A DNA stretch of 64,000 nucleotides, taken from NCBI GenBank assembly GCA_021186555.1, contig JAJKFL010000003.1:49005630-49069629 (forward strand), written 5' to 3'. Below are positions 45,661 to 56,910 of this stretch, in pieces. Under the pieces are notes generated by a model that was not told the origin of the DNA, did not search any database, and saw only the letters and a list, made by a program, of their open reading frames with translations. Each line of letters opens with the position of its first letter. Position 1 is the first letter of the stretch. This stretch comes from Reticulitermes speratus. Taxonomy: Eukaryota > Arthropoda > Insecta > Blattodea > Rhinotermitidae. A program made the position numbers and the translations under genes.

Positions 45661-47094
45661 TTTTACTACGTTACAGAAGTGGTCTTCTGTGATAATATCA
45701 AAGCTAGATACTCTGGCGACCGCTTTCGACATGTTGTGTATGATTGTTTTGTTTTCCACTGGCCATGATTGGTCAAGAGTGGTGATCAAATCCTTTCGGG
45801 CTGCCAGCCGCGTCAATTGGGAACAAAGTAATAAGTTTTCGAAGACCTTCACTGCCAGGAAATAATCTCATAATGATGCAGAGATTGCAATTTTGAAATA
45901 GTGACATCCCGAGAACAGTTTTGACCTTGACAGTGGTGGCGCAGGGGGAATTGTGACCGTTAGATATCTATGACCAGTAAACCATTGTTCCAGTTAATAT
46001 TTTGGGTTGAAGTGCTGTCGTGTCTTGTGCGTGCGTGTTAATTGTGTTATTTTCTTCTGTGTTCTGTGTGGTTGGATGTGTGCATAAATTTGGCTTTAGG
46101 CATGTTACAAGCTGAACACTTAACAAATGATGACCAGTGGTATGTCGTAGATGGAGTGATAGAGATATATGTTTTTGATAGGACCCACATGTTTTCACCG
46201 CGAGGTTAGTACGGAAATAGGGGACTCTTGCCCACGCTGTCAAGGTCAGAGCTGTTCTGTTTGGTAAAGGAGAGTGTATCATTGTTTTTTTACGCTGCCC
46301 TCTCAAATGTACGGCTCATAGCAGTTTATTAGGAATAAAACTGTGATTGTGCTCAAAACGCCAGGGGTCAGGTGGAATGTACAAAACGGTATTTTGGCAG
46401 TTTTTTGTATGGGTTTGAATCGCGGTCTCTTTATGGACTGAACATAAACTGAAGGTGTTTGAAATCAAAGTGCTCTTGAAAATAGGCGGAATAGGATGAA
46501 GTAAGTAATTAAGTAAGCTAGCAAGCAGTTTAAGTTTGGGTATTTTGTAGATGTCACCCGGCAGGCCATTGTTTTAAAAAAGTATAGTGGTATGGGGCCT
46601 AAACGAGGACACGATTGGTTGGATATGAAGTTGGGGGGGGGGGGGGGAACAAGGAATGTATTATATAATTTTGGTGCTGTGATAATGAGGTGCATATGGC
46701 CGGTCCAGGAACGTGTGCAGTGGCAGTCACGACCTTCGGGTGCTGTTGTCACATAGCAATTTTACGTTAGCAGTCCTGTACCCCGGAATAGACGTTTTCC
46801 ACAAACTTTCGACACGTGTTTGTGTGATGTGCTATTCCACAGACTTATCGTACAAATGTATCCCATAAGTTCTTGGCTAGCATCGCTCTTCGTGGAATTT
46901 GTTCAGTGTTCTGACTTGCCGGATCTTCTTCGTGGTCAGCGAGATGCACGACCTTTGAGCGCGTAATCAGTGGGTCGTATTCCTTGTCTCTTACTTAGTG
47001 TTTGTACCGAAACATTTGAACGTTGTGCTCAAATTGTACAGATTTCACCTGCTTTTTATTGCGACTTGCCGTGACTCACAGGATAGTTTAACAT
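45661..47094. other. unassigned DNA with a G15 tract
   Basis: No gene recognised. A run of 15 G lies at 46,633-46,647. Confidence 0.5.
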
Positions 47095-47333
47095 TATTTC
47101 TTTATGGCGCGGTAGCCACTAGTGGGCCAGGGCCTCCTTATTGTCGAGGCTTCACGATCACACTCAGACACACCACGCTCGGTAGGACTTCTCTGGACGA
47201 GGGATCGACCCGTCGCAGAGACCTCTACGTGCACAACACACAACACTCACAAGAGACAGACATCCATGCCCCCCTGGCGGGATTCGAACTCGCAATCCCA
47301 GCAAGCGAGCGGCCGCAGACCCACGCCTCAGAC
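47095..47333 (-). mobile_element. SINE-A, head-truncated
   Basis: The body and B box (GCGAGTTCGAATCCCGCC on the minus strand) are present. The tRNA-like head stops at GCGTGGGTCTGCGGCC and is replaced by other DNA, so the A box is lost. Confidence 0.88.
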
Positions 47334-47509
47334 ATTTACGAATTGTTGCTGCCAAAGTGTACGGTCCGACGTTGCGGTCGAATGATTAGTACCGGATTAG
47401 AGACGTTATGGTTCGATTGACGGCTCACAGGCCTCATACCCTCCGTACATTTAAATGTTTTTTTTTCAGATGCTTCAGATAGATGTCAGTAGTGTCGTAA
47501 AATATGCCA

Positions 47510-47720
47510 CAGCTTATTCTTCTTCTGGCTCTTCGGCCCGTTTTCTTCCTCCAGTGACTCCCAAGTCTTGCCGCTGAGCGCCAGTTTTTCGTACTGCTAA
47601 GTTAGTGGCATCCTTCCGCACTTCGTCTTGCCATCTGTTCCTCGACTTACCATCGGCCCTTGTTTCTCCGATGCTTCTTCCTTCCACAGTTCGTTTTGTG
47701 GTTCTGTTGTCGAAGATCAT
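47510..47720 (-). mobile_element. 5'-truncated LINE with GAA tail
   Basis: Minus strand: KSRNRWQDEVRKDATNLAVR then GGRKRAEEPEEE. The Arg-Trp-Gln-Asp-Glu-Val-Arg-Lys-Asp block is a familiar end of insect LINE ORF2. The Glu-rich ending is the (GAA)n tail read as codons. Confidence 0.85.
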
Positions 47721-47754
47721 TAAAAATGCGCAACCCGTCGCTGCTTCTGCCTCC

Positions 47755-47975
47755 TAAAGTCAAATTTAACCCCCTCTCCGAATTTACGCTATTTAAAAGG
47801 CGCAGGCCGTGAATGTATGTAAGGGGAGCGGAAGTATAGCTCCACTGGTTCTTAACCTCGGAATTAGATAGAGGTGAGTGGTGGAACCCCCCCCCCCCCC
47901 AAGCCGCTGTACCCTCTGGAAGAGAACCGTCCCGTACCCATTGATTAAGAAGTTGGGTGGTCCTCAGAAACATTA
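47755..47975 (-). mobile_element. SINE-D with internal C14 tract
   Basis: TTCTTAACCTCGGAATTAGA and CCGTACCCATTGATTAAG are SINE-D body words. A run of 14 C at 47,887-47,900 sits within it. The head is missing. Confidence 0.75.
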
Positions 47976-49489
47976 AAAAATGAGAAGTACGGATTAAGCA
48001 TGCGCTGTGCACCAGATTTTATTACAGCGTTGGAGTGCAGAAATATACGAAATTTGGTCATTGCGTGTTGAACCTGAAGAGACACCGCTACCACCGTCTG
48101 CAGAATTTTAGAAGCAACTGTGTAGTCCTGTTGTGACGTTAAGGTTAAGGTAACGTGTTAGTTACATATCAGTGAATCAAATGAAGCTGTTTGTGTAGGT
48201 GCTATAAGCAGGTACACAACAACGTTGAATACATGTAGATAGCATTGTCATTGTTTTCACTAAATTCGAGATAAGTTCTTCAGAGTAATGCCACGATACC
48301 AAATCTGTTGTGTTCTTGTAAATGAATCGTGTTCGTTTTGAGATAGTCGTGGGACCACAGAGTTCACTTAGAAATAGGCATTATCTGTTTGTTTGTGTGT
48401 TTGTTTGTGTTATTTCAGTGTGGGATGTCACGTTGTGCTTTGTGTATACAATTAAGTGGTAAAGACCGTCAGACATAACTGTTTATTGATGTCATATGTG
48501 TGTTGGTTTCTTGTCGTGTTTAAAAGAGAACACACAAAATCACACAGCTGCTGCAGATGTCGCCAGCATCCAGTAGCGTATGGTGAAGACATAATTATGG
48601 ATCGTGAAGACGACGCAAATTTGATGACTTTGCACACATTGCTGTTTTTTAAGCATGAGTGTTATTGTGTAACATGTCGTGAAATAGGTTTGTGTCCTAC
48701 GAAGTGTGTTTTGAGACTGAATATTGAAATCGATTAAATGCAACAGTAGCACGAAAAATTGGCGTGGTCGAAAGCACTAAATGTATTGCCATGCAAGAAT
48801 AGACACATTATTCTTCTGTGGATATACAGTTTCGACAGTTTGACGGTTTTAAGATTAAGACCGCTAAATTCACTGTAAACTTTTTAGATCTGTCACTGAA
48901 GAATTACTGTACAGGAACTGGTACATGTTACCACACTACATTAAACACGTACTACATTGTTACACGTGTTTCCACATACGTTGTTATACAAAATACGAAG
49001 TACACACATTTAAAGCTTCCATATGCGCCTGATATGTTCTTACTTTACATTGTTAGGCGTGTTTCTAAAATCAGATTATATCCCTAAACGTAAATAAGAT
49101 GTGTGAATATTACACTAGACAAGTTAAGGATTGTGTTAATTTTACTTGTACTAATTCACTTCGTGTCAGGAGGACGAAGTGCCCTAACCGACGGAACTAC
49201 CGGAAGATTGGTGTCTCTGGCTGCTTGTGACATAGTGTAGTGTGGTATAAAGGTACCCCTAGACAGGGTACGTGAAGTCTACCGTGATGATGGGAGACAG
49301 CGTCGGTACTCGTTGTTAAATTACATCATGTCATAAACCAGGATACAACAGTCTTCGTATTCACCGCCGTGAGAAGAAATGTACGGATTGAACTCCATAA
49401 CAACTGGGAAAACAAGAGGATAGACGCAAAAGAGGCAAGTAGATACAAGCTAAGACCAAGAACCGGGAAAATGAAGTTGTCTCTGTTCA
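47976..49489. other. unassigned DNA
   Basis: Frames at 48,456-48,752 on both strands show no recognised domain. T>A and G>C on the plus strand (60-base line from 48,301: A14 C8 G16 T22). Confidence 0.45.
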
Positions 49490-49735
49490 CGTCATGAAGC
49501 CATCTAGGGGGAGTAGAGGAATAGCTCTATTGTTTCTCAACCTCGGCACTAAATTGGAGTGATCAGCATCACGCACCGGCCGCTTTACCTCTGGGAAGGG
49601 ACCACGGCTGGGTGGGCTCCAGTGGCAATATGGACGTTTTGGAAAGGAGAAAAATTTCCTGCCCCTCCCGGGATTCAATACCCCGGATCATCCAGCACAT
49701 AGCCTAGTCGCTACACTGACTGAGCTATCCCGGCT
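49490..49735 (-). mobile_element. SINE-D, nearly full-length
   Basis: Minus strand head AAGCCGGGATAGCTCAGTCA, with a B box eroded to GGGGTATTGAATCCCGGG. The body contains the plus-strand words CAACCTCGGCACTAAA and CGGCCGCTTTACCTCTGGG. Confidence 0.83.
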
Positions 49736-50186
49736 TCTCGGAGTAAAAGTAACTTAAAATTGCGATGTTATGGCTTCTTGTTGTTAGGTCATTTACCCTG
49801 CTGTGCCATTAGCGGGAAAAATTACTTGCAAACGACTTTAAGAACTGCGTTGCTAAGGTTGTGAACATAAAATATGACAGTTTCTACATTTTTTTGTTTA
49901 CCAGACTTACATATTTTGAATGCTAAAGATCGCATATTGTAAATGTTTTATGTAAATAGTTGGCAGTAGTTCATAACCATGCTGGGCCTCGGAGCCGGTT
50001 TGGGCGAGCAGGCGAATAGAGAATACGTACTTCGGGCATCGAACCTTGGTAGTCCAATCTGCACGCAGTCACTTCGTTGTTGAGCTGTCGTAACGGCATA
50101 TGATATTGTAGTTCGTTTAAACAAATGATTGTTTTGGTGACCGAATATTGCAGCATCGTCGTTGCCGGGGATTTTCTTCGTTTGTA
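49736..50186. other. unassigned DNA
   Basis: Minus-strand frames here depend on the adjacent C tract. No gene recognised. Confidence 0.5.
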
Positions 50187-50210
50187 CCCCCCCCCCCCCC
50201 CCCCCCCCCC
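50187..50210. repeat. C24 homopolymer
   Basis: 24 consecutive C, the longest homopolymer in the window. Length may be inexact in any assembly. Confidence 0.9.
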
Positions 50211-50289
50211 AGAACGACTTGTGTTCATCAGGCACCTGCCTGATGTGGTCGTGGTCACTATTCGTGGATGTAGTGTTGGTCAGAGCATG

Positions 50290-50440
50290 AAGTAGTTAGC
50301 ATCTTACTTGATCTAGTGACGAGGTCAGAATTCGTGGAGCATGACCTCCACGGTTTCTGCTTGTTTTGATAGCATGATGTTAAGTCACAGGGATAACTTT
50401 ACCTTCACTTAACTGTGCGCGTGTGTGTGTGTGTGTGTTT
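50290..50440 (+). mobile_element. SINE-D 3' part and adjoining (GT)n
   Basis: CTAGTGACGAGGTCAGAATT, ATAGCATGATGTTAAGTC and TAACTTTACCTTCACTT match SINE-D 3' wording. A (GT)n microsatellite follows at about 50,414-50,440. Confidence 0.6.
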
Positions 50441-50639
50441 GTGCATGTTGCATGTTTAAGAAGAAACAGCATTTAGTGTTAAAATTAGTTTATTTTCACA
50501 ATTTAAAACTATTTTCAAAATCTGACAGTGCCGTCCCCACCTGCTCTGCTGAGTTCGTGCCTTTGATGATAGCTTTCGTACCGCGTGTTAATTTTCTAGG
50601 TGATTGGTGGATTTTGAGCAGAAATCAATCGTGTAATGT

Positions 50640-50790
50640 ACTGACTTCATTTTCCCGGTGCCCATTAATTGGGAAGGTGGTGGTTCCAGAGCCGATCTGG
50701 ACGCAGTGGCTAAGAGAAAAATCTGCCAGCGGCAGGAATGGGGCCGGGTTGGACCGAACATGTTGGCCTAGCTGTACGGCTTTAGACATG
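50640..50790 (-). mobile_element. SINE-D, degraded, possibly merged with another tRNA-like element
   Basis: CGGTGCCCATTAATTGGG and GATCTGGACGCAGTGG are SINE-D-like. A second B-box-like word (ATTGGTTCGAATGTCGG) lies just to the right at about 50,802, which may be another SINE remnant. Confidence 0.5.
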
Positions 50791-51093
50791 TATTTGGGAG
50801 GTGATTGGTTCGAATGTCGGCCGGTGCATTGGCAAGCCACAGGGTGTGGGTTCGAGGCGAGTGGTACGACAGCCCCGGGCAGCAGGGTGCAGGGGGCGGA
50901 AAAATTAATATGTTAAATAAAAAAATCCGTTTTCTGCGCTCAACAAATTTTAGATTATTGAGTTCAAATAAAAGTGTATTCAATAAGAGACACATGTTTT
51001 TAATTCGTAATTTTTGCTACTGTGATTACTCGCCCCCGGCGTCAGAACAACTCGCTACACCAATGGATATTCAGACTAGATTTTCCTGAAACC

Positions 51094-51235
51094 CAGGGGT
51101 GCACAAATTTTCCAGAGATCTAGTAGCCACCTCAGAATTCTACAAGTTTCATATTGAGGACCCACAAATATTGGGCGCCACCGTACAAAACTAAGTTGCC
51201 ACGGCTATCTGGCGCCAGGGAATTGCTCATCTCTA
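51094..51235. mobile_element. non-autonomous hAT-like element, CAGGGGTG family, 142 bp
   Basis: Starts CAGGGGTGCACAAAT and ends ATTGCTCATCTCTA, a diverged inverted repeat of the YAGRGRTG hAT type. Flanking 8-mers CTGAAACC and GTGAGACC agree at 6 of 8 positions. Internal wording matches the reverse complement of 42,510-42,657. Confidence 0.8.
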
Positions 51236-52139
51236 GTGAGACCAGTCCGTCAGGCAAATGTGTGGGTAGTACTGCCGTCAGACTGGCGCTTATTTAGAGT
51301 TCACTTCCAATTTGTCATTCATGAATCGTCCTGATAGCGGTTCCTCAGCCCATCGCCTGATCATTATGCTGACTGATTTGCCAGGTTTCGTGTGGAATAT
51401 TAGTAATTACATGTTGCAAATATTTTTACAGGTAAACAAGAATTAAAATTAATTTTAATTACATTTTTAATAGTTACCGTACCTGACTGGCCCGTTACAA
51501 AAGAAAACTAATGACTGTAGACTACTTACGAGAGCACCTGATCATCTTGTATTTTTTTTTCGGTGATTTAAGTATAATTTGGGACACGTGCAACTAGCAA
51601 GACGAAAATAACTTTACTGCAGGAGACGTGTGAGCTGCTGTGAAGTGTTAATGAAGGATCCGATGAGTGTTACTGGACACGTGGGCATTAAGTATTTGAC
51701 AGCAAAGTCAGTGGATAGATAATTAAGACGATGGTGAAGATAAAGGGAGTTTATTCAGCGAGGAAGACGTTCAATATAAGAAAACAGAGTTGAGACGAAT
51801 GGTCATTTTGAATAAGAAAAATCTTTGGCTGTACATCTAATGACTTTTTGTTTTTGGTATTATTTAACGACTGAATTTTGAATTGCAAATTGCTGATTTC
51901 CTATGCAGAGACCTTAGTGTGGTAAGTGAATGCCCATTGTTTTGCCCTTCCGCTGTGTAGTAATGTGACAGACCCAGAACATCTGTGACAATCTTGGGGG
52001 TTTGAGGTTCGCACAGTCTTCTGTAACGTCCCAGAAGAAATGAATCCTTCCGACAACCTGTGTCGATGTCCTCATGCATAATTTTTTCATCGCGAATGCT
52101 CAGTGTGGGTGATTAGGACGTATCTTTATTGGCAGTTTT
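51236..52139. other. unassigned DNA
   Basis: No gene or known repeat recognised. Confidence 0.5.
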
Positions 52140-52320
52140 GAGGTTGTCGCAGCGCTGATTGCTGGGTGTATGACGCCGACATTCCGAAGGAATGTGCTGC
52201 CCGTACTTGCAATGTCCTTGACCCTTGTTACATGAGGGTACTCGGTTCTCTCAAAACGTCGGGACCCGATTACCCCGTGACGCAGTGTCGTATTCCAGAG
52301 GAACGGAATGCTCTGTCTTC
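52140..52320. mobile_element. diverged family-1 palindrome
   Basis: The right half, CTTGACCCTTGTTACATG, CTCAAAACGTCGGGACC and TATTCCAGAGGAACG, follows the order of family 1. The left half carries the mirror words around GACGCCGACATTCCG. The core box is too eroded to form the hammerhead-like fold. Confidence 0.5.
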
Positions 52321-52829
52321 GACTGTAATGAGAGGTCTCATTCATCCCAAGCACAGAAATTGATTTCAATGAGTTTTGGCTACTTTGTGTACTGGGATTT
52401 GGTTCATACTGCATTTAAGAACGATTATGGGTATCTTCTAAGCCCCTTAAGAGAGTTGCGTAATCGTTTGTGGTTACCTCTAGATGGCAGAGCCCATTTT
52501 GAAAAGCTATTAGTTGCTCAGGTTGTCAGTTTGTTCCCAGTCTTTTATGGAACCAGTAAGATCGTGTCTACAATAATCCGCCGTTGGTACCTGTCCTGAA
52601 ACAGAAGAATCCCACGCCACATGTTCACACGCGGACTTTTGTTTAAGACTTGCTTGACGTAAGCGTGTGAGTGCATTTTGGGAATTCCTGTCAAACTATT
52701 TACCTTAGCGAACATTAAAGTTATAGGCCTACGTATCTATAAAATACACATAGTGCCTTGTACAATATATTTGCACTAAGCTCCCTGATTTTTATAAGAA
52801 CCCTAATATAACAACAGTACCTATTTGCC

Positions 52830-53030
52830 GTTTAAAGCCCAGTGGTTGCTTTATGTACCAACAGCTTAACATAAAAAGTTCTACTTGCTGTCCACAGAGT
52901 ATATTCGAGTTTTGTATGAATCTGAGAGTAGGCAGCGATTATTTTCGTCTTTAGCATTAACTTAATGGTTTTTACTAACTGAGACGGAGTGTGTGTACTG
53001 CGCGATACGGATTGAATCTTTAAATATAAT
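52830..53030. repeat. dispersed repeat R1, partial copy
   Basis: TTTAAAGCCCAGTGGTTGC, CACAGAGTATATTCGAG and TGTACTGCGCGATACGGA follow the order of the copy at 55,570-55,790. Confidence 0.55.
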
Positions 53031-53305
53031 TCAGGTTAATTTTTGTCTTTAAACGGCGGTTAGTCGCCGCGGATGCTCTTGTTTGATGGGCCAGTCATGT
53101 GAGGTGATGGAGAGAGTGGCAGTGGGACAGGTTGTTCTCCCAGTACGTCGGTTTTAGTGTTATACCATGCTCCATATTTATCTTCGTCTGAATACCACTC
53201 TTATTACGTGTAGAAGGGCAGACTGGCGAAGCATGGGAACCTCCAAATATAGCAGTGCTTTATCAGATATTCGGGAACATTGGATAGAAAGTACTTCCAC
53301 GTTGT

Positions 53306-53319
53306 CCCCCCCCCCCCCC
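53306..53319. repeat. C14 homopolymer
   Basis: Fourteen consecutive C in unassigned DNA. Confidence 0.85.
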
Positions 53320-53558
53320 GTCTTTAGACGATTAAATGTGCGCTTTTGAAAGCCCTGTCAAAGTCTAAACGAAGCCCACCTTTTTAATGACATTACCAAG
53401 AGAACATCTGTCAGTTTTTTTTATCACTTCGTTATTTCTGGCCCAAGAAAGCGACATGGCCTTAGTTTCATAATGAAGTAATTTGCCAAGGAATTTTGAA
53501 CCGTTTGGTACTGCAACGCCAGTATGTTCAAAACTCATTTACTTAAGAAAAAGATCTA

Positions 53559-53667
53559 TCTGTTTTTCTGTCTGTCTGTCTGTCTGTATCTATCTGTCTG
53601 TCTGTCTGTCTGTCGTCCGTTCGTCTGTATTTATACATATATGTTATATATATATATATATATATAA
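53559..53667. repeat. (TCTG)n and (TA)n microsatellites
   Basis: About 13 imperfect TCTG units, then CATATATG and about 9 TA units, followed by a T-rich stretch. Confidence 0.93.
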
Positions 53668-54024
53668 ATATAAACGTTTGTTTTTTTTTTTTTTGTTTTG
53701 TTTCGTTTGTTGTAGTAACAAGCACGAGGTGCGAAGGAAGCAGTTTTAACTTATTTTCAGTTGTTAGTGTGTGGCTATTAGCTTGGACTGCCGTTAAAGC
53801 CACGATTCACAAAGAGTGCCAACATCATGCCCGACAATGAAGTAGCAAAGGAAGTTCGTGTCTCATAATGTCAACTTATTATTCGTCATTGAATTTTGAA
53901 GGTAAAGGAAGTGAGTCAGTGGTACTAATTTTCGTTGCAGTCTGTGTTCAAGAGCAGGGATGTCCTCGGCCAGTCTCTGCACTCCACAGTGTAAATTAAG
54001 TGCCTGATTTTGTGGCTTCTGCTG

Positions 54025-54212
54025 TTTTTTTTTCTCATGGCTTGACAGCCCCTAGTGGGTCTAGGCCGCCTGTGTGAGGTTCCTCGATTACACTCAGACA
54101 TACCACACTTGGTAGAACTCCTCTGGACGTGTGAGCAGTCCGTCGCAGAGACTTCTACCTGACAACACACAACACTCACAAAAGACAGAAATGTATACGC
54201 CGGCGGGACATT
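54025..54212 (-). mobile_element. SINE-A, head-truncated
   Basis: The 3' tail (TTTTTTTTTCTCATGGCTTG) and body (GAACTCCTCTGGACGTG) are present. The sequence ends at CGCCGGCGGGACATTC, so the tRNA-like head is missing. Confidence 0.85.
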
Positions 54213-54361
54213 CAACAGTTACAGATGTGACGACATTTTGGAAGTTTGAAGTTATATCCGACAAATCTAGCGGGTACAGAGTTTGTACGTAAGTGATACT
54301 AAAGCAAAATAAAATGCAGTCTCTCTTACATAATGCTTGTGCTGTGATTGAATCACATCCC

Positions 54362-54510
54362 CTTTTCCATGGTTACCCAGTTGCCATGGTCACTGGTAGA
54401 AAGTAGGTGTGGCGTCACAAGCCTTGTTTCCATGGTTACCGTATTACCATCGTTACGACAGAGCTTGGAAGTTGGAGACAAAATAAACCAGTCACGTGAC
54501 CAATCGATGT
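54362..54510. promoter_or_regulatory. candidate cis-regulatory module: four X-box-like sites, E-box, CCAAT
   Basis: X-box-like (RFX) words: TTTCCATGGTTACC (54,364-54,377), GTTGCCATGGTCAC (54,380-54,393), GTTTCCATGGTTAC (54,426-54,439) and ATTACCATCGTTAC (about 54,444-54,457). A palindromic GTCACGTGAC, an E-box of the CLEAR/USF type, lies at 54,491-54,500 and directly abuts CCAAT (54,500-54,504). RFX and NF-Y are known to bind X and Y boxes together. The cluster lies outside recognised repeats. It could be an enhancer or an internal promoter. Function is inferred. Confidence 0.5.
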
Positions 54511-55249
54511 TTAGTGGTAATAATAATTACCAATGTTGTAGAAAATGCGAGGTAGTTTACTGGAATCGATTATTGGTACTGATAAAAGAGAAATACACTA
54601 CAGCATATCTGGGACTACTTTAGCTGACAGGAGCAAAAATTACACAAATGATTGGTATACTAGCTATCCATAATACTGAGTGGTATGTAACATTAAAATC
54701 CAGATGTATGTATATCAGATTAGCATGTGAAGCCAAACAGAAAAAATAGTTCCAGTAGCTGTCTGCAACTGGATGTGTTAAAGACTGCGCAGGACTATGG
54801 AACTCGCAGCCTGAAAGAAATAAGGCATCTAACGACACATGCCGCATTGGCCAAACTTGTCTTCAGCAGTAATTGTTGATAGCATGACATTTGTAATTAT
54901 TCGGGTAAAACCTGCAACATACCACTACAATAAATCTTTAGAGCTGTGTGCACAGGAAAGAAAGTTGTATTCGAACGCCGTGGTTCTATTGAAGTCTTAC
55001 TATGGTAACTACCACACAGGAACGTGGCAGCTGAGAAGTCTAGCAAAAAGCAAGATGGTATGTCAGCTCGATGTGTTAAACAGATAACGAACAGTTCAGG
55101 CGCACTGACAAGGAATCGTCCAAAAACGTTAACGGGACACACAAAAAACCATAGCATGTGCACATGTGGTGCCTGCAGCGGCTTGCTGTGCCCGCCATGT
55201 GGCGGGCGCTTGAAGCAGACTGACTCAACGAACAAAGAACCGAGATCTT
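54511..55249. other. unassigned DNA
   Basis: A plus-strand 117-codon frame (55,024-55,377) contains a Cys-rich patch (CTCGACSGLLCPPCGG) but no complete zinc-binding pattern I can name. Confidence 0.4.
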
Positions 55250-55870
55250 ATGACCTTGCATGGAAACACCGGTCTGGTTTGTGTTCTTTCTTACATGACT
55301 CGCTCGCTTGCCTCCTTGAACCTCGGTTCTTTTTTCTGTCTTGTTTGCAGGGATATCACAAACAGGATTTTCAATAGGGCAGTGGACCGCAGCGTGACTC
55401 TAGCGCTTCGTGACCGATATTCACAAGAAACTTATATTTCGACTACGCGAACCAGTGTCGGTCTTTGTGTGTGTGTACAGAATTCAGGTGTGAGGCGTTT
55501 CTTTTCTCATTATGTGTCAATTCTTTTAAACGGGAATTCAAGGAAAAACGTGCAGCAACTGATTAACCCTTTTAAGACCCTGTGGTTACGTACCTCATGT
55601 ACCACCAGTCGCAAGACTAAAAAATTGTACCTTCTGCCCACACAGTGTATTTATGTGTTTTGTGTGGATCTCAGAACAGACAGCCATTATTTCCCTATAC
55701 AGCATGGACTATTTGGTTTTTGTAATCGAGAAGGAACGTGTTTACTGCGCGGTACGAACCGAAGCTCTATGTATAGTCAGGTAAATTTTTTTACGCATTG
55801 TCTGTGGTTTTGTCTTGTGGCAGATGGCAGATACCATTTTGAAAATGCGTTCTTTTTGTCGGTTTCGTAG
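55250..55870 (+). other. 206-codon open frame of uncertain meaning, R1 repeat in its second half
   Basis: A good splice-acceptor-like sequence (TTTTTTCTGTCTTGTTTGCAG) ends at about 55,350, after which the frame reads RDITNRIFNRAVDRSVTLAL. From about 55,570 it is the R1 repeat translated. I recognise no domain. A genuine internal exon near 55,351-55,440 is possible but unsupported. Confidence 0.3.
55570..55790 (+). repeat. dispersed repeat R1, longest copy
   Basis: TTTTAAGACCCTGTGGTTAC, CCCACACAGTGTATTTATG, TTATTTCCCTATACAGC and TTTACTGCGCGGTACGAA in order. Four other partial copies in this window share these blocks. Translations of this repeat recur in cockroach predicted proteins, to my knowledge. 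Confidence 0.65.
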
Positions 55871-55984
55871 GTCATGTGTGTCCAAACGGTACTGCGATGT
55901 CATCTGCGCGTCTTGGTGTATAAACGAGACCATTTTAAATATAAAATGGAGTAAGAAGAGCATGCCATCTAACTGAGTAACTAA

Positions 55985-56200
55985 TCAAGTAACTAACTTC
56001 ATGCAGCAGAGTCCTTCCTTAGAAGTTAGTCAAGAAATTCCCCGCATTTTACGGAACCTGAAGGTTCATTATCGCATTCACAAGAGCCCGCCATCTGTCT
56101 ATGTCCTGAGCCAGAGTAATCGAATCCATGCCTCCCCATCTCACTTTTTTAAGACCCATTTTAATATTATCCTCCCATGCATATGCCATGTGAGGAGCTT
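55985..56200 (-). mobile_element. 5'-truncated LINE C-terminus
   Basis: Minus strand: EDNIKMGLKKVRW and then [19 protein letters not shown] ending in a stop, plus 3' UTR. Same family as 35,055 and 45,525, with more coding sequence kept. Confidence 0.87.
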
Positions 56201-56910
56201 AATTTCAAAAACATTTACATGATGGCGTAAAAGTCACTTGAACTTGACACTCGATCTTTAACTTGTTGTCCCTAGTGTCAGGTGAATTTGCGCCCACCTC
56301 TGTATGCACACTTTGGCAAAAATTAAATTATTTTTGGGGAAACCTGTACGATAGGACCTCCAGTGCTGGGTACAACTAGTATAGTGGAATGTCGGTTAGT
56401 CCCGGAACTGTAGGCGGATAATTTCTATTTCCCTCGGTGTTGTGTAATCAAAAGCAGTTCGTGTTAAAAGTGGACATATTTGTTTATGGAAAAAAAAGCT
56501 CCACATATGTCGTAGGCTGTAGGCGTTCTTTAGGCAGACAGACGTGGTAAACATTACTACGTCTTCTTGAATTGCCCGACCATCTTGACTGACGCGTTGC
56601 ACGGTTTTTCTCAGACCCTCTAGGTAAATTTCGAGTTAGTACAGGGTTTTCATTATATAGCGTAACCGCTGGACCAGTCTAGGCCCGCTCGCTTTTATAA
56701 GCACATTCGCAGGTCTTGATTTGACAATCCCGTAGTTTGAAATAGCCCAGAACCTCTTTCTTCGATATCCTTTCCAGTTCATTATTCACTAGCATTGTGA
56801 CATTCGACGCTGTATAGTTTGAGTCACTAACAACATACTGTAATAGACTGCAAGCAAATAAATGGGTATGTTTTAAGTGATCCAAAACTGTTCGTTGAGC
56901 AGTTCGATAT
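56201..56910. other. unassigned DNA
   Basis: Nothing recognised. Confidence 0.5.

Noticed and set aside
55326..55440. Certain internal exon after a strong acceptor-like sequence
   Set aside because: No matching donor or recognisable protein could be tied to it, so it is only mentioned as a possibility.
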